A DNA stretch of 15,020 nucleotides from an uncultured Sediminicola sp. (GTDB lineage: Bacteria; Bacteroidota; Bacteroidia; Flavobacteriales; Flavobacteriaceae): the NCBI GenBank assembly GCA_938039345.1, contig CALHVB010000004.1, forward strand, positions 1-15,020, read 5' to 3'. The stretch's first letter is position 1; every line of letters begins with the position of its first letter. The position numbers were made by a program, and so were the translations under genes. Below the pieces are notes generated by a model. That model saw only the letters and a program-made list of their open reading frames with translations. It made no database searches and was not told the origin of the DNA. Of the stretch, positions 7,365-14,535 are shown in pieces.

Positions 7365-8303
7365 TCAGAAATTGTAAACTACTTCTAAATTATAGTCTTT
7401 TAATGCTTTTTTTGCTTTCTCTATATCTTGTGTAAATCCTAAAATATAACCTCCACCTCCAGAGCCACACAATTTTAAATAATAATCATTAGTATCTATA
7501 CCTTGTTTCCATAACTTATGAAATTTAGCAGGAATCATAGGTTTAAAATTATCTAAAACTACATGGGAAAGTTGTTTTAAGTTTCCAAAAAGCGATTTCA
7601 CATTACCACTAATAAAATCTTCTACACAAGCATCTGTATGCTTAATAAATTGATTTTTTAACATAGTTCTAAAGCCTTCTTGCTTCATTTTTTCCATAAA
7701 AAGCTGAACCATAGGTGCTGTATCTCCTGTAATACCACTATCTAATAAAAATACTGCTCCTGTTCCCAAATTATTCTGAGAAGGTATACTTGTAGATTCT
7801 ATATTTTCACTAGAATTAATAAGAATTGGTAAACTTAAATAACTATTTAATGGATCTAAACCAGAAGATTTTCCGTGAAAGAAAGATTCCATTTTGCCAA
7901 AAATAGTTTTTAGCTTTAATAATTTTTCTCTTGTTAAATTTTCTAAAATTGTAATTTTATCAATTACATATTTGTCATAAATAGCAGCTACTAAAGCACC
8001 ACTACTACCTACTCCATACCCCTGAGGAATAGAACTATCGAAATACATACCATTGGATACGTCTGCTTTTAAAGCAACTATATCAAAAGAAACTAGTGTT
8101 GGTTCTTTTTCTTGTAATTCTTTTAAATATGTAGCAAAACGTTGTAAACTATCATTAGATTTTTTAGCATCTTCTGAATTAACATCATCAGATTTTAAAG
8201 CTCCTTTAAAAAAATTATAAGGTATAGAAAGCCCTTTAGAATCTTTTATGATTCCGTATTCTCCAAAGAGAAGAATTTTAGAGTAAAATAATGGTCCTTT
8301 CAC
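7365..8303 (-). CDS. GHMP kinase, mevalonate-kinase-like
   Basis: This 312-residue GHMP-superfamily kinase probably phosphorylates mevalonate with ATP. The ATP-binding glycine/serine loop PQGYGVGSSGA is at 93-103, the SGLD motif with the likely catalytic aspartate is at 147-150, and the C-terminal glycine-rich motif CGSGGGGY is at 279-286. The N-terminal LLFGEYGI is the family's substrate-side motif. Location between diphosphomevalonate decarboxylase and a prenyltransferase supports the mevalonate pathway over galactokinase or homoserine kinase. Phosphomevalonate kinase is the alternative, as both belong to this family. The start is GTG at 8303; it gives the expected N-terminus MKGPLFYSK and no ATG is available nearby. 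The 114-base gap to the upstream gene shows no convincing promoter. Confidence 0.85.
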   Translation of the reverse strand: MKGPLFYSKILLFGEYGIIKDSKGLSIPYNFFKGALKSDDVNSEDAKKSNDSLQRFATYLKELQEKEPTLVSFDIVALKADVSNGMYFDSSIPQGYGVGSSGALVAAIYDKYVIDKITILENLTREKLLKLKTIFGKMESFFHGKSSGLDPLNSYLSLPILINSSENIESTSIPSQNNLGTGAVFLLDSGITGDTAPMVQLFMEKMKQEGFRTMLKNQFIKHTDACVEDFISGNVKSLFGNLKQLSHVVLDNFKPMIPAKFHKLWKQGIDTNDYYLKLCGSGGGGYILGFTQDIEKAKKALKDYNLEVVYNF

Positions 8304-8341
8304 TGGTTTGTTTAATAAAATTACTAATAAAAGTAAACAAT

Positions 8342-8362
8342 AGTTTTTATACTAGAAAAACT
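8342..8362. other. Weak AT-rich hairpin between mvaD and the GHMP kinase gene
   Basis: AGTTTTT (8342-8348) and AAAAACT (8356-8362) form a perfect 7-base stem around a 7-base loop, but with a single G-C pair. There is no T-run after it on the minus strand. A separate 10-base palindrome GTTTATAAAC lies at 8387-8396. Neither is a convincing terminator; in so AT-rich a gap both could be chance. Confidence 0.2.
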
Positions 8363-8417
8363 TTTAGCTTATGTACTTCTTTATTCGTTTATAAACAACG
8401 TAATAATCATATATAAA

Positions 8418-9515
8418 TTATTCTACTTTGCTTATTAATTGCTTTGCCCCTATACCAATTCTATCACAAATATACTGTCCGTTTTCACAATACACAACTA
8501 ACTCATTCTTAATAAATTGATATACTTCCTCTTTTTCTTGTTCTGGGTACAGAATATGCACATTTGCACCTGCATCTAAAGTAAAACAGATATGTGTTTT
8601 AGAAGCCTCTCTAAAAGCCCATATTTTATTAATTATTTCTAGTGTATTGGGTTTCATTAAGATAAAATAGGGCAAACTCGTCATCATCATGGCATGTAAA
8701 GTAAGTGCCTCGCTTTCTACAATTTTTATAAAACTATCTAAATCTCCATCTTCTAAAACAGTTTTTAATGCCGATAAATTTTTATGTGCTTGTTTAAAAC
8801 GCTCTTCTGCAAAAGGATGCCCATGCATTAAATTATGACCTACTGTGCTACTAACCTGTTTTTGACCTTTGTCTACTAGTAATATGGTATCATGATAGTT
8901 TTTAAATATACCGTGTACTTTATAAGAAGGTTTTATGGCAAACAAATCTGAACTATTTTCTGTTGCTACATGTTGCCCCCATTGCATAATTGTTCCTTGT
9001 ATGCTTCTACAAGCACTACCAGAACCTAAACGCGCCAAGAAAGATGCCTTTTTATAAAAAAAAGATGCCTCCATAGCCGGGTTTAATTGCTTTTCTAAAC
9101 TCATTAACCCTAATGCCAAAGCAGACATTCCGCTGGCAGATGAGGCTATACCACTGCTATGTGGAAAAGAATTGGAAGTTTCTATTATAAAATGGTAATT
9201 CTTTAAAAAAGGAAGGTATTTTTCTACCCTCTTAAAAAATGTATTTATTTTAGGTTTAAAATCTTCTTTAGGCTTTCCTTCAAAAAGTAAATGAAAAGAA
9301 AAAGTTTCTTGTGCTTTAGCCAACCTCTTATATGAAATTGCTGTAGTGGTTGCACAGGCATCTAAGGTAAAACTAATAGATGGGTTCGAGGGAATCTGAT
9401 TTTCTTTTTTTCCCCAGTATTTTACCAAAGCAATATTACTAGGAGATTTCCATATTACTTTTCCTTCTTCTATTTGATGTTGATATGGTGAAGGGATAAA
9501 GTCTTTTTCAATCAT
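8418..9515 (-). CDS. mvaD: Diphosphomevalonate decarboxylase
   Basis: This enzyme converts mevalonate 5-diphosphate to isopentenyl diphosphate with ATP, the last step of the mevalonate route. Numbered from the ATG at 9515 (365 residues), family signatures are SPSNIALVKYWGKK (24-37), the ATP-binding stretch FPHSSGIASSASG (117-129), GSGSACRS (164-171) and the catalytic aspartate Asp314 in TLDAGAN. A TTG seven codons upstream (9536) could extend the frame, but that TTG forms part of the -7 promoter box TATCTTTG, so transcription should start downstream of it; ATG at 9515 is the better start. It is the first gene of the minus-strand isoprenoid cluster, followed by the GHMP kinase and a prenyltransferase. 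Confidence 0.94.
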   Translation of the reverse strand: MIEKDFIPSPYQHQIEEGKVIWKSPSNIALVKYWGKKENQIPSNPSISFTLDACATTTAISYKRLAKAQETFSFHLLFEGKPKEDFKPKINTFFKRVEKYLPFLKNYHFIIETSNSFPHSSGIASSASGMSALALGLMSLEKQLNPAMEASFFYKKASFLARLGSGSACRSIQGTIMQWGQHVATENSSDLFAIKPSYKVHGIFKNYHDTILLVDKGQKQVSSTVGHNLMHGHPFAEERFKQAHKNLSALKTVLEDGDLDSFIKIVESEALTLHAMMMTSLPYFILMKPNTLEIINKIWAFREASKTHICFTLDAGANVHILYPEQEKEEVYQFIKNELVVYCENGQYICDRIGIGAKQLISKVE

Positions 9516-9533
9516 TTTATACTGTAATTTACG

Positions 9534-9541
9534 CAAAGATA
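9534..9541 (-). promoter_or_regulatory. -7 promoter box of mvaD
   Basis: TATCTTTG on the minus strand matches the Bacteroidetes -7 consensus TAnnTTTG exactly, 18 bases before the ATG at 9515. I see no TTG at the usual 17-23 base spacing upstream, so the -33 element is weak or absent. The downstream bases GCGTAAA are identical to those after the -7 box of the pseudouridine synthase gene. The box decides the mvaD start by overlapping the alternative TTG start codon. Confidence 0.55.
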
Positions 9542-9725
9542 GTTTTTAAAAATATATTTAATTTTAGTTTAGTTGTCTTAGTATTGCCATTTGCTAAGAG
9601 ATACATATTTATACAGATACCTTAGATAGTTTATTTATAAATTATTGCTGCTATACAAATTGAAGCAATTATATATTCGTTCATTATTAATAAAATTGCT
9701 ATTTTAGTTCTAATACTATTTTACT

Positions 9726-10199
9726 TTGAAAAAAAAGATTATTTATATCGCTATTTCTGTTAGTATATGTTTACTAATTGGATTTTTATCTGGTTTTGCT
9801 ACACAAAGCTCTGTAACAGATTGGTATGTAACACTAAACAAGCCTAGTTTTAACCCTCCCAATTGGATTTTTGCTCCTGTTTGGACTGTTTTATATGTTA
9901 TGATGGGTGTTGCTGCTGGTTTGGTATGGTCTAAAGGTTTTCACCATATTTGGGTAAAAACTGCATTATATCATTTTGGATTTCAGTTACTTTTTAACGC
10001 CTTGTGGAGTATTGTATTTTTTGGTTTTAAAAATCCTTTTTGGGGTTTACTTGTTATATTAACGCTGTTAGTATTTATCTTATTTACTATTAAATGGTTT
10101 AAAGTTGTAAATAAAACTGCGAGTTACTTACTTATTCCTTATTTACTATGGGTATGCTTTGCTACTATTTTAAATTATAAAATTTGGGAATTAAACTAA
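9726..10199 (+). CDS. tspO: TspO/MBR-family tryptophan-rich membrane protein
   Basis: This 157-residue protein belongs to the TspO (translocator protein, CrtK) family, with five predicted membrane helices (about 5-25, 46-68, 79-100, 104-123, 134-153). Conserved features are the loop W33-Y-x-x-L-x-KPSFNPPNW (33-47), FAPVWTxLYxMMGVAAGLVW (49-68), NALWSIVFFG (91-100) and the C-terminal PYLLWVCFATILNYKIW. Family members bind porphyrins and sterols and affect tetrapyrrole or stress responses; the bacterial role is variable. The start is TTG at 9726: an in-frame TAA lies at 9711-9713 and no ATG occurs before residue 59, while the TTG gives the MKKKI-type N-terminus with an intact first helix. It diverges from mvaD. 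A downstream gene on the same strand follows after 112 bases. Confidence 0.92.
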   Translation: MKKKIIYIAISVSICLLIGFLSGFATQSSVTDWYVTLNKPSFNPPNWIFAPVWTVLYVMMGVAAGLVWSKGFHHIWVKTALYHFGFQLLFNALWSIVFFGFKNPFWGLLVILTLLVFILFTIKWFKVVNKTASYLLIPYLLWVCFATILNYKIWELN

Positions 10200-10206
10200 A
10201 CATCAA

Positions 10207-10239
10207 AACAACCTAACAACAACCTAACAACAACATAAT
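10207..10239. repeat. Short tandem repeat with an 11-base unit
   Basis: AACAACCTAAC occurs twice in perfect tandem (10207-10217, 10218-10228), followed by a diverged third copy, AACAACATAAT (10229-10239). It begins 8 bases after the tspO stop and lies about 70 bases before the next start codon. It is C-containing and T-poor on the plus strand, unlike the surrounding AT-mixed sequence. It may be slippage-derived or part of an untranslated region. Confidence 0.8.
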
Positions 10240-10311
10240 CAAATACATACACCCAATAAGTTTGTGTAACTTTTTGTATTTTTATAATGATAACCAATAA
10301 AAACAAAGATT

Positions 10312-10728
10312 ATGTTCACAAAAACTAATTTAATTTCTACAATTATTGCTGGTATATGGTCGTTTATGGGAGGCTATCTTCTTTGGGGTATTTTAGCTGA
10401 CGATTTTATGAATAATCATTTAGGTTCTGCCGTTGGTATGGGCAAAGAAGTACCCGAGTTTGGTATTTTAGCATTGGGCTGTTTTATACAAGCTTTTATT
10501 TTATCTACCATCTATGGCAAATGGATTGCTACAAGCAACACCTCTAATAGTGCATTACAATACGGTGTATTAATTGGTATTTTTGTTGGATTTGGAAACG
10601 GACTTATTAACTATGCTACTTCTAACTTTTTAGACATGACTGGAGCCTTGGTAAATGGTCTTATTTATATTCTTTTTTACACTGTTATGGCTTTTATAAT
10701 TTCATTTATTTACAAAAAAGTAAAATAA
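10312..10728 (+). CDS. Four-helix membrane protein of unknown function
   Basis: This 138-residue protein has four predicted membrane helices (about 7-28, 48-69, 81-101, 109-134) with short loops and a basic C-terminus (IYKKVK), which suggests a cytoplasmic tail. Small residues are abundant in the helices (GGYLLWG, GFGNGL). The pattern resembles the DUF1761 group of small membrane proteins, but I am not certain enough to assign it. No catalytic motif is visible. It follows tspO on the same strand after a 112-base gap that includes a tandem repeat; I see no clear TAnnTTTG promoter in that gap, so co-transcription with tspO is possible. It converges on the DUF1697 gene, with a hairpin covering the junction. 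Confidence 0.75.
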   Translation: MFTKTNLISTIIAGIWSFMGGYLLWGILADDFMNNHLGSAVGMGKEVPEFGILALGCFIQAFILSTIYGKWIATSNTSNSALQYGVLIGIFVGFGNGLINYATSNFLDMTGALVNGLIYILFYTVMAFIISFIYKKVK

Positions 10729-10734
10729 GTTTTA

Positions 10735-10774
10735 TTCGTATTGGTAAAAGGTTTTAACCTTCTGCCAATACGAA
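10735..10774. terminator. Hairpin at convergent gene ends, possible bidirectional terminator
   Basis: A perfect 10-base inverted repeat, TTCGTATTGG (10735-10744) and CCAATACGAA (10765-10774), encloses a second small hairpin AAGGTT (10748-10753) / AACCTT (10756-10761). It starts 6 bases after the stop of the membrane protein gene and includes the stop and last codons of the convergent DUF1697 gene (stop at 10754-10756). Position and symmetry suit termination from both sides. There is no T-run on either strand, so it is not a canonical intrinsic terminator. Confidence 0.6.
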
Positions 10775-11290
10775 CATCTTATGCATTGTTTTAAAATTCC
10801 TAGTTGTTGCAGTAACTTTTAGTTTGCGCTCAAAAAAATTATTATTACACTTTGCTTTACCGTACCCTTGATTACAGTTTAAATAAATACACGTATCTGT
10901 AATTAAAAAAGTTTCGTTCTCGTATGTTTCTTTCATTAAACTAGCTACCAAATCTTTATCAGCCGCTTCTTTTAACAACACAAAGTAGCGTTTCTTCTCT
11001 TCTGTTTGGGAATAAGGATTATTAACTAAAATAGCTTCTATAGCTTCTTTTGTTTTTACTAAAACCGCTACATTAAAACCAAAAATTTTTAAAATTTCTT
11101 GCTCAACATTTTTTTCTAACAAACTAATTTTTATGTCTTTATCTGTTTTAAAAACTATATTTCCACTTTGTATATAGGTAAGTACTTCTTTAAATCCCAT
11201 ATCTTTTAGCATAGCTTGTAAATTGGCCATTTTTATTTTCTTTTGACCACTTACATTAATGCCTCTTAAAAATGCTATATAAGTAACCAT
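10754..11290 (-). CDS. DUF1697 domain protein
   Basis: This 178-residue protein matches the DUF1697 family. The hallmark N-terminus is YIAFLRGINVSGQKKIKM (4-21), followed by LxxMLKDMGFKEVLTYIQSGNIVF (25-48), the two best conserved stretches of the family. There is no signal peptide or membrane segment, so it is a soluble cytoplasmic protein. No biochemical function is established for the family. It starts four bases after the stop of the HI0933-type flavoprotein gene and is probably the last gene of that operon. Its final codons lie inside a hairpin shared with the converging gene. Confidence 0.9.
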   Translation of the reverse strand: MVTYIAFLRGINVSGQKKIKMANLQAMLKDMGFKEVLTYIQSGNIVFKTDKDIKISLLEKNVEQEILKIFGFNVAVLVKTKEAIEAILVNNPYSQTEEKKRYFVLLKEAADKDLVASLMKETYENETFLITDTCIYLNCNQGYGKAKCNNNFFERKLKVTATTRNFKTMHKMFVLAEG

Positions 11291-11294
11291 AATT

Positions 11295-12572
11295 TTAACT
11301 TCTGGCTATTGCTTTAGCAGCTATATAAGCTCCTGTCCATGCATTCTGAAAATTAAACCCTCCTGTTATAGCATCTACATTTGTTACTTCGCCTGCAAAA
11401 TATAAATTAGGATATATTTTACTTTCGTATGTTTTAAAGTTTATTTCTCTTAAATCTACTCCACCAGCAGTTACAAATTCTTCTTTAAAAGTACTTTTCC
11501 CTTCTACATTAAATTCAGAATTTGTTAATTGCAATGAAAGGTCTTGCAATTGTTTCTTTGTAATATCTGCCCATTTAGTCTTCTCAGTAATTCCTGCTGC
11601 TTTCACCAATTTTATCCACAAACGTCTGGGCATTTCATCCATTGCATTTGTTCTTAGCACAGTCTTTTTAGTTTCTACATCTTTAACTTCTAACAAATAG
11701 GGTATAATAGCTCCCTCGTAATATTCTGGCACCCAATTTACTTTTATCTTAAACTTATAATTGTATTCGCTCAAGATTTTAGCTCCCCAAGCAGATAATT
11801 TTAAAACCGCTGGTCCGCTCATTCCCCAGTGTGTAACTAATAAAGGACCTTCAGACTCTAACAATGGCGGTTTCTTTTTCTTACTTTTTAGTTTAATACT
11901 TATTTTAGAACTTGTCATTGGTTCTTGAATAACCGTAATTCTAGCCAAACAACTTAATCCTTGTAACCCTTTTATTCTTTCGTCTTTAATATTAAAAGTG
12001 AATAATGATGGAACTGGCGTTGTAATTGTATGCCCTAAATCTTCCAGTAAATTCCACATTTTTGGACTGCTACCACAAGCTATTAATATTTTTTTAGCCT
12101 GATACATTTTTTTTACAGACAATACATTCCACCCTTCATTACCCTCTTCTATTGGCGATATGTTTATTACATTGCTATTTTTTAGCACACGAATACCCAA
12201 ACGCTCTGTTTCATTTACAAAACAATCTATAATTGTTTGTGATGTATTGCTTTCTGGAAACATTCTACCATCTGGCTCTGCATGAAGATATATACCTCTT
12301 TTCCTGAAAAATGCAACCGTGTCTCTCACCGAAAAAGAGTAAAAAGGACCTAAAAGTTCTTTTTCTCCTCTTGGATAATTTTTAACTAATTCTTTAGGGT
12401 CATACTCAGAATGTGTAACATTACATCTTCCTCCTCCCGAGACTTTAACTTTTCCTAGTACTTGCTTTCCTCTTTCTAAAATAGCAATTTTTAAATCTGG
12501 ATTTTCTTCAGCGATATGTATTGCTGCAAAAAAACCTGCAGCACCGCCTCCTACAATAATTACATCTAACAT
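11295..12572 (-). CDS. HI0933/BaiN-type FAD-dependent oxidoreductase
   Basis: This 425-residue flavoprotein carries the N-terminal dinucleotide-binding motif VGGGAAGFFAAI (7-18), the family motif KVSGGGRCNVTH (43-54) and the C-terminal FAD-contacting block FAGEVTNVDAITGGFNFQNA (392-411). These define the HI0933-like group of NAD(P)/FAD-dependent oxidoreductases (also called BaiN-like after the bile-acid enzyme). In most bacteria the substrate is unknown, and a bile-acid role should not be assumed here. A Lys-rich stretch (KSKKKKPP, about 229-236) lies in an internal loop. Its start codon overlaps the stop of the phosphodiesterase gene (TAATG, one shared base), so the two are coupled in translation. 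Confidence 0.9.
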   Translation of the reverse strand: MLDVIIVGGGAAGFFAAIHIAEENPDLKIAILERGKQVLGKVKVSGGGRCNVTHSEYDPKELVKNYPRGEKELLGPFYSFSVRDTVAFFRKRGIYLHAEPDGRMFPESNTSQTIIDCFVNETERLGIRVLKNSNVINISPIEEGNEGWNVLSVKKMYQAKKILIACGSSPKMWNLLEDLGHTITTPVPSLFTFNIKDERIKGLQGLSCLARITVIQEPMTSSKISIKLKSKKKKPPLLESEGPLLVTHWGMSGPAVLKLSAWGAKILSEYNYKFKIKVNWVPEYYEGAIIPYLLEVKDVETKKTVLRTNAMDEMPRRLWIKLVKAAGITEKTKWADITKKQLQDLSLQLTNSEFNVEGKSTFKEEFVTAGGVDLREINFKTYESKIYPNLYFAGEVTNVDAITGGFNFQNAWTGAYIAAKAIARS

Positions 12573-13264
12573 TAACTTATAATTTCAGGATTATTAGTAA
12601 AAATGCCATCTACACTTATTTCTGCTATCTGTTTTAATTCCTCTTGAGTATTTACGGTCCAAGTATAAATTTTAAAACCAGCTTCACTTACTTTATTTGC
12701 ATTCTTAGAGGTAAGTTTCATAAAATTTGGGTTTATAGCTTTTGCTTTTAATTGAGTTGCCATTGGTATAGCATCTACAGGATCTTCTTCTGTTAGCACC
12801 GCAATATCTATAGCATCATTAAGACGTCTCATTGTTATTAATTCGTCCCAATTAAAACTAGAGATTAAAAATTGATTTAATTTCCAATTCTTTTTTCGTA
12901 AATAATAATTAATTATAGTATTTACTTTCTTTGCCGTATTTTCTCCTTTTAACTCTATATTAATTGGAACTTGAGCATTTACATGTTCTAATACTTCTTT
13001 AAGCAATGGTATTTTATGGTTGCCTTTTAAGGTAAGTTCTTTTAAGCTTATTAAACTATTGTCCTCTATTTTTCCTGTTTTATCTGTTAAACGTTCAACA
13101 GTATCATCATGAAAAACAATTATTTCTCCTGATTTAATTTTAAAAACATCAATCTCTATCATATCAACACCTAATTCTAGAGCCTTTGCAACAGAAGCTA
13201 TTGTATTTTCTGTTACATGACCCATGGCGCCTCTATGACCAATTATAAGGGGGAAGTCACTCAT
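12572..13264 (-). CDS. Glycerophosphodiester phosphodiesterase
   Basis: This 230-residue GDPD-family TIM barrel hydrolyses glycerophosphodiesters from phospholipid breakdown to sn-glycerol 3-phosphate and an alcohol. Catalytic and metal residues are visible: His10-Arg11 in IGHRGA, Glu20 in TENT, Glu37 and Asp39 in IEIDV, and His52 in FHDD. A cytoplasmic UgpQ-like form is likely, as there is no signal peptide and the barrel begins within five residues of the start; the size is also that of UgpQ-type enzymes. It heads a tightly packed set with the flavoprotein and DUF1697 genes. A long imperfect palindrome ends two bases before its ATG, so its translation or transcription may be controlled there. 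Confidence 0.92.
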   Translation of the reverse strand: MSDFPLIIGHRGAMGHVTENTIASVAKALELGVDMIEIDVFKIKSGEIIVFHDDTVERLTDKTGKIEDNSLISLKELTLKGNHKIPLLKEVLEHVNAQVPINIELKGENTAKKVNTIINYYLRKKNWKLNQFLISSFNWDELITMRRLNDAIDIAVLTEEDPVDAIPMATQLKAKAINPNFMKLTSKNANKVSEAGFKIYTWTVNTQEELKQIAEISVDGIFTNNPEIIS

Positions 13265-13266
13265 GG

Positions 13267-13329
13267 TTATATGCTTTGGTGTTTTAAAAATAGTAATCTA
13301 TTTCTTATTTTAACACTTAAAGCATATAA
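13267..13329. repeat. 63-base imperfect palindrome before the phosphodiesterase gene
   Basis: The outer arms TTATATGCTTT (13267-13277) and AAAGCATATAA (13319-13329) are perfect 11-base inverted repeats. Inside, GTGTT/AACAC and AAAA/TTTT pair again with small bulges, and the centre holds a 6-base stem, AAATAG (13288-13293) / CTATTT (13298-13303), around TAAT. Together they can fold into one long stem-loop covering two-thirds of the gap between the LacI-type gene stop and the phosphodiesterase ATG. It lacks a T-run on either side suited to termination. It may be a translation-blocking leader structure, a processing site, a binding site or a mobile-repeat remnant. Confidence 0.7.
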
Positions 13330-13358
13330 AAAAATTATTTAAAATATTCTTTTTGTAT

Positions 13359-14378
13359 TTATTTAAATGTAGATGCCCTTTCTATGAGCTTAGGTTTTAG
13401 AACATATGTCTTATATGTTTCCTCTTCATTGGTACTTTCTATCTTTTCTATAAGGATTTTAGCTGCTGTCTCTCCCATCTTTTCTCCGTACTGAGCTACC
13501 GAAGTTAATCCTGGATTTGCATACCTAGATAAGATGCCATCTGTAAACCCTATAAATGAAATATCTTTTGGTATACTTACTCCTCTTTCTTGAACTAAGC
13601 CCATACTATGGATTGCAAATATCTCATTTACAGACAATACGGCATCTATTTTTTGTTCTTTTAAGAAATTCCCTATAAGTTGCTCATCAATCTTAATCGA
13701 TGGCAATTCTAATACAAGATTCTGCTGATAACCTATTCCATGGTCTTCTAGTGCTTTTTTATAGCCTCTCATTCTATCTTTACTAACACTTAAATAAGTT
13801 TTTGTAGTTATAAATGCTATATTTTTACAGCCTCCTTCTATAAACTTTCTTACGGCTAAATAAGCTCCCCTTTCATCATCTATTACAACTTTATCGCATT
13901 CTAATTCATATGCTACGCGATCAAACATTACAATAGGTAAACCTTCTTCTTTTATTTTTTTTAAATGCTCAAAATTATGCTTTAACTGTGTTTCCGATGC
14001 TAATGAAATAATAAAACCGTCTATACTTCCGTTTGCTAACATTTCCATATTAGCCACTTCTTTATCATAAGATTCGTTAGACAAACAAATAATAAGATTA
14101 TACCCTAATTTATTGGCATACTTTTCCATGCCTCTTATTGTTGTTGTAAAAAAATAATGAACAATGTTAGGAATAATAACAGCTATATTTTTAGTTCTGC
14201 TATTTTTTAGGCTAATAGCTATATTATTGGGCCTAAAATTATACTTTTTAGCATATGCTTGTATCTTTTCTTTAGTTTCTTTCCCAATTTCAGGGCTATT
14301 TTTTAATGCCTTAGAAACGGTTGATATAGACACCTCTAATTCACGAGCAATATACTTTAGTGTAATTTTCTTTTTCAC
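13359..14378 (-). CDS. LacI-family transcriptional regulator
   Basis: This 339-residue protein has an N-terminal LacI-type helix-turn-helix (about 4-25, ITLKYIARELEVSISTVSKA), a hinge region (about 40-60, with FRPNNIAISLKNSRTKNIAV) and a periplasmic-binding-protein-like effector domain (about 61-330). Such regulators usually repress carbohydrate-use genes until a sugar ligand binds. No sugar transporter, SusC/SusD pair or glycosidase lies in the window, so its target is not visible; candidates are the adjacent genes or itself. The start is GTG at 14378, giving the usual MKKKITLK N-terminus, with an in-frame TAA at 14396-14398 and no ATG available. The 157-base upstream gap has AT palindromes (TTAATTAA at 14393-14400, CTTTTAAAAG at 14426-14435) but no CG-centred LacI-type operator. 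Confidence 0.92.
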   Translation of the reverse strand: MKKKITLKYIARELEVSISTVSKALKNSPEIGKETKEKIQAYAKKYNFRPNNIAISLKNSRTKNIAVIIPNIVHYFFTTTIRGMEKYANKLGYNLIICLSNESYDKEVANMEMLANGSIDGFIISLASETQLKHNFEHLKKIKEEGLPIVMFDRVAYELECDKVVIDDERGAYLAVRKFIEGGCKNIAFITTKTYLSVSKDRMRGYKKALEDHGIGYQQNLVLELPSIKIDEQLIGNFLKEQKIDAVLSVNEIFAIHSMGLVQERGVSIPKDISFIGFTDGILSRYANPGLTSVAQYGEKMGETAAKILIEKIESTNEEETYKTYVLKPKLIERASTFK

Positions 14379-14535
14379 AATTATAACTATTGTTAATTAA
14401 GCGAAAAAACTTTGTTTTTCTGAATCTTTTAAAAGCTTAAAGATAACAATGTAAAATGAATGGTGAAATATTCTTTATACGAAGATTTTAATTAGGTATT
14501 TAGTTATGGCAAAGAGATTTAAGTTCGTTGTTATT

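Noticed and set aside
9534..9536. TTG start for diphosphomevalonate decarboxylase.
   Set aside because: It lies within the -7 promoter box TATCTTTG, so the transcript should not include it; the ATG at 9515 keeps all family motifs.
11295..12572. Assigning a bile-acid role to the BaiN-like flavoprotein.
   Set aside because: The family is broad and no other bile-acid genes are nearby; only the fold-level assignment is supportable.
14393..14435. AT palindromes TTAATTAA and CTTTTAAAAG upstream of the LacI-type gene as operators.
   Set aside because: LacI-family operators usually have a central CG and balanced flanks; these are short AT palindromes expected by chance in this composition.
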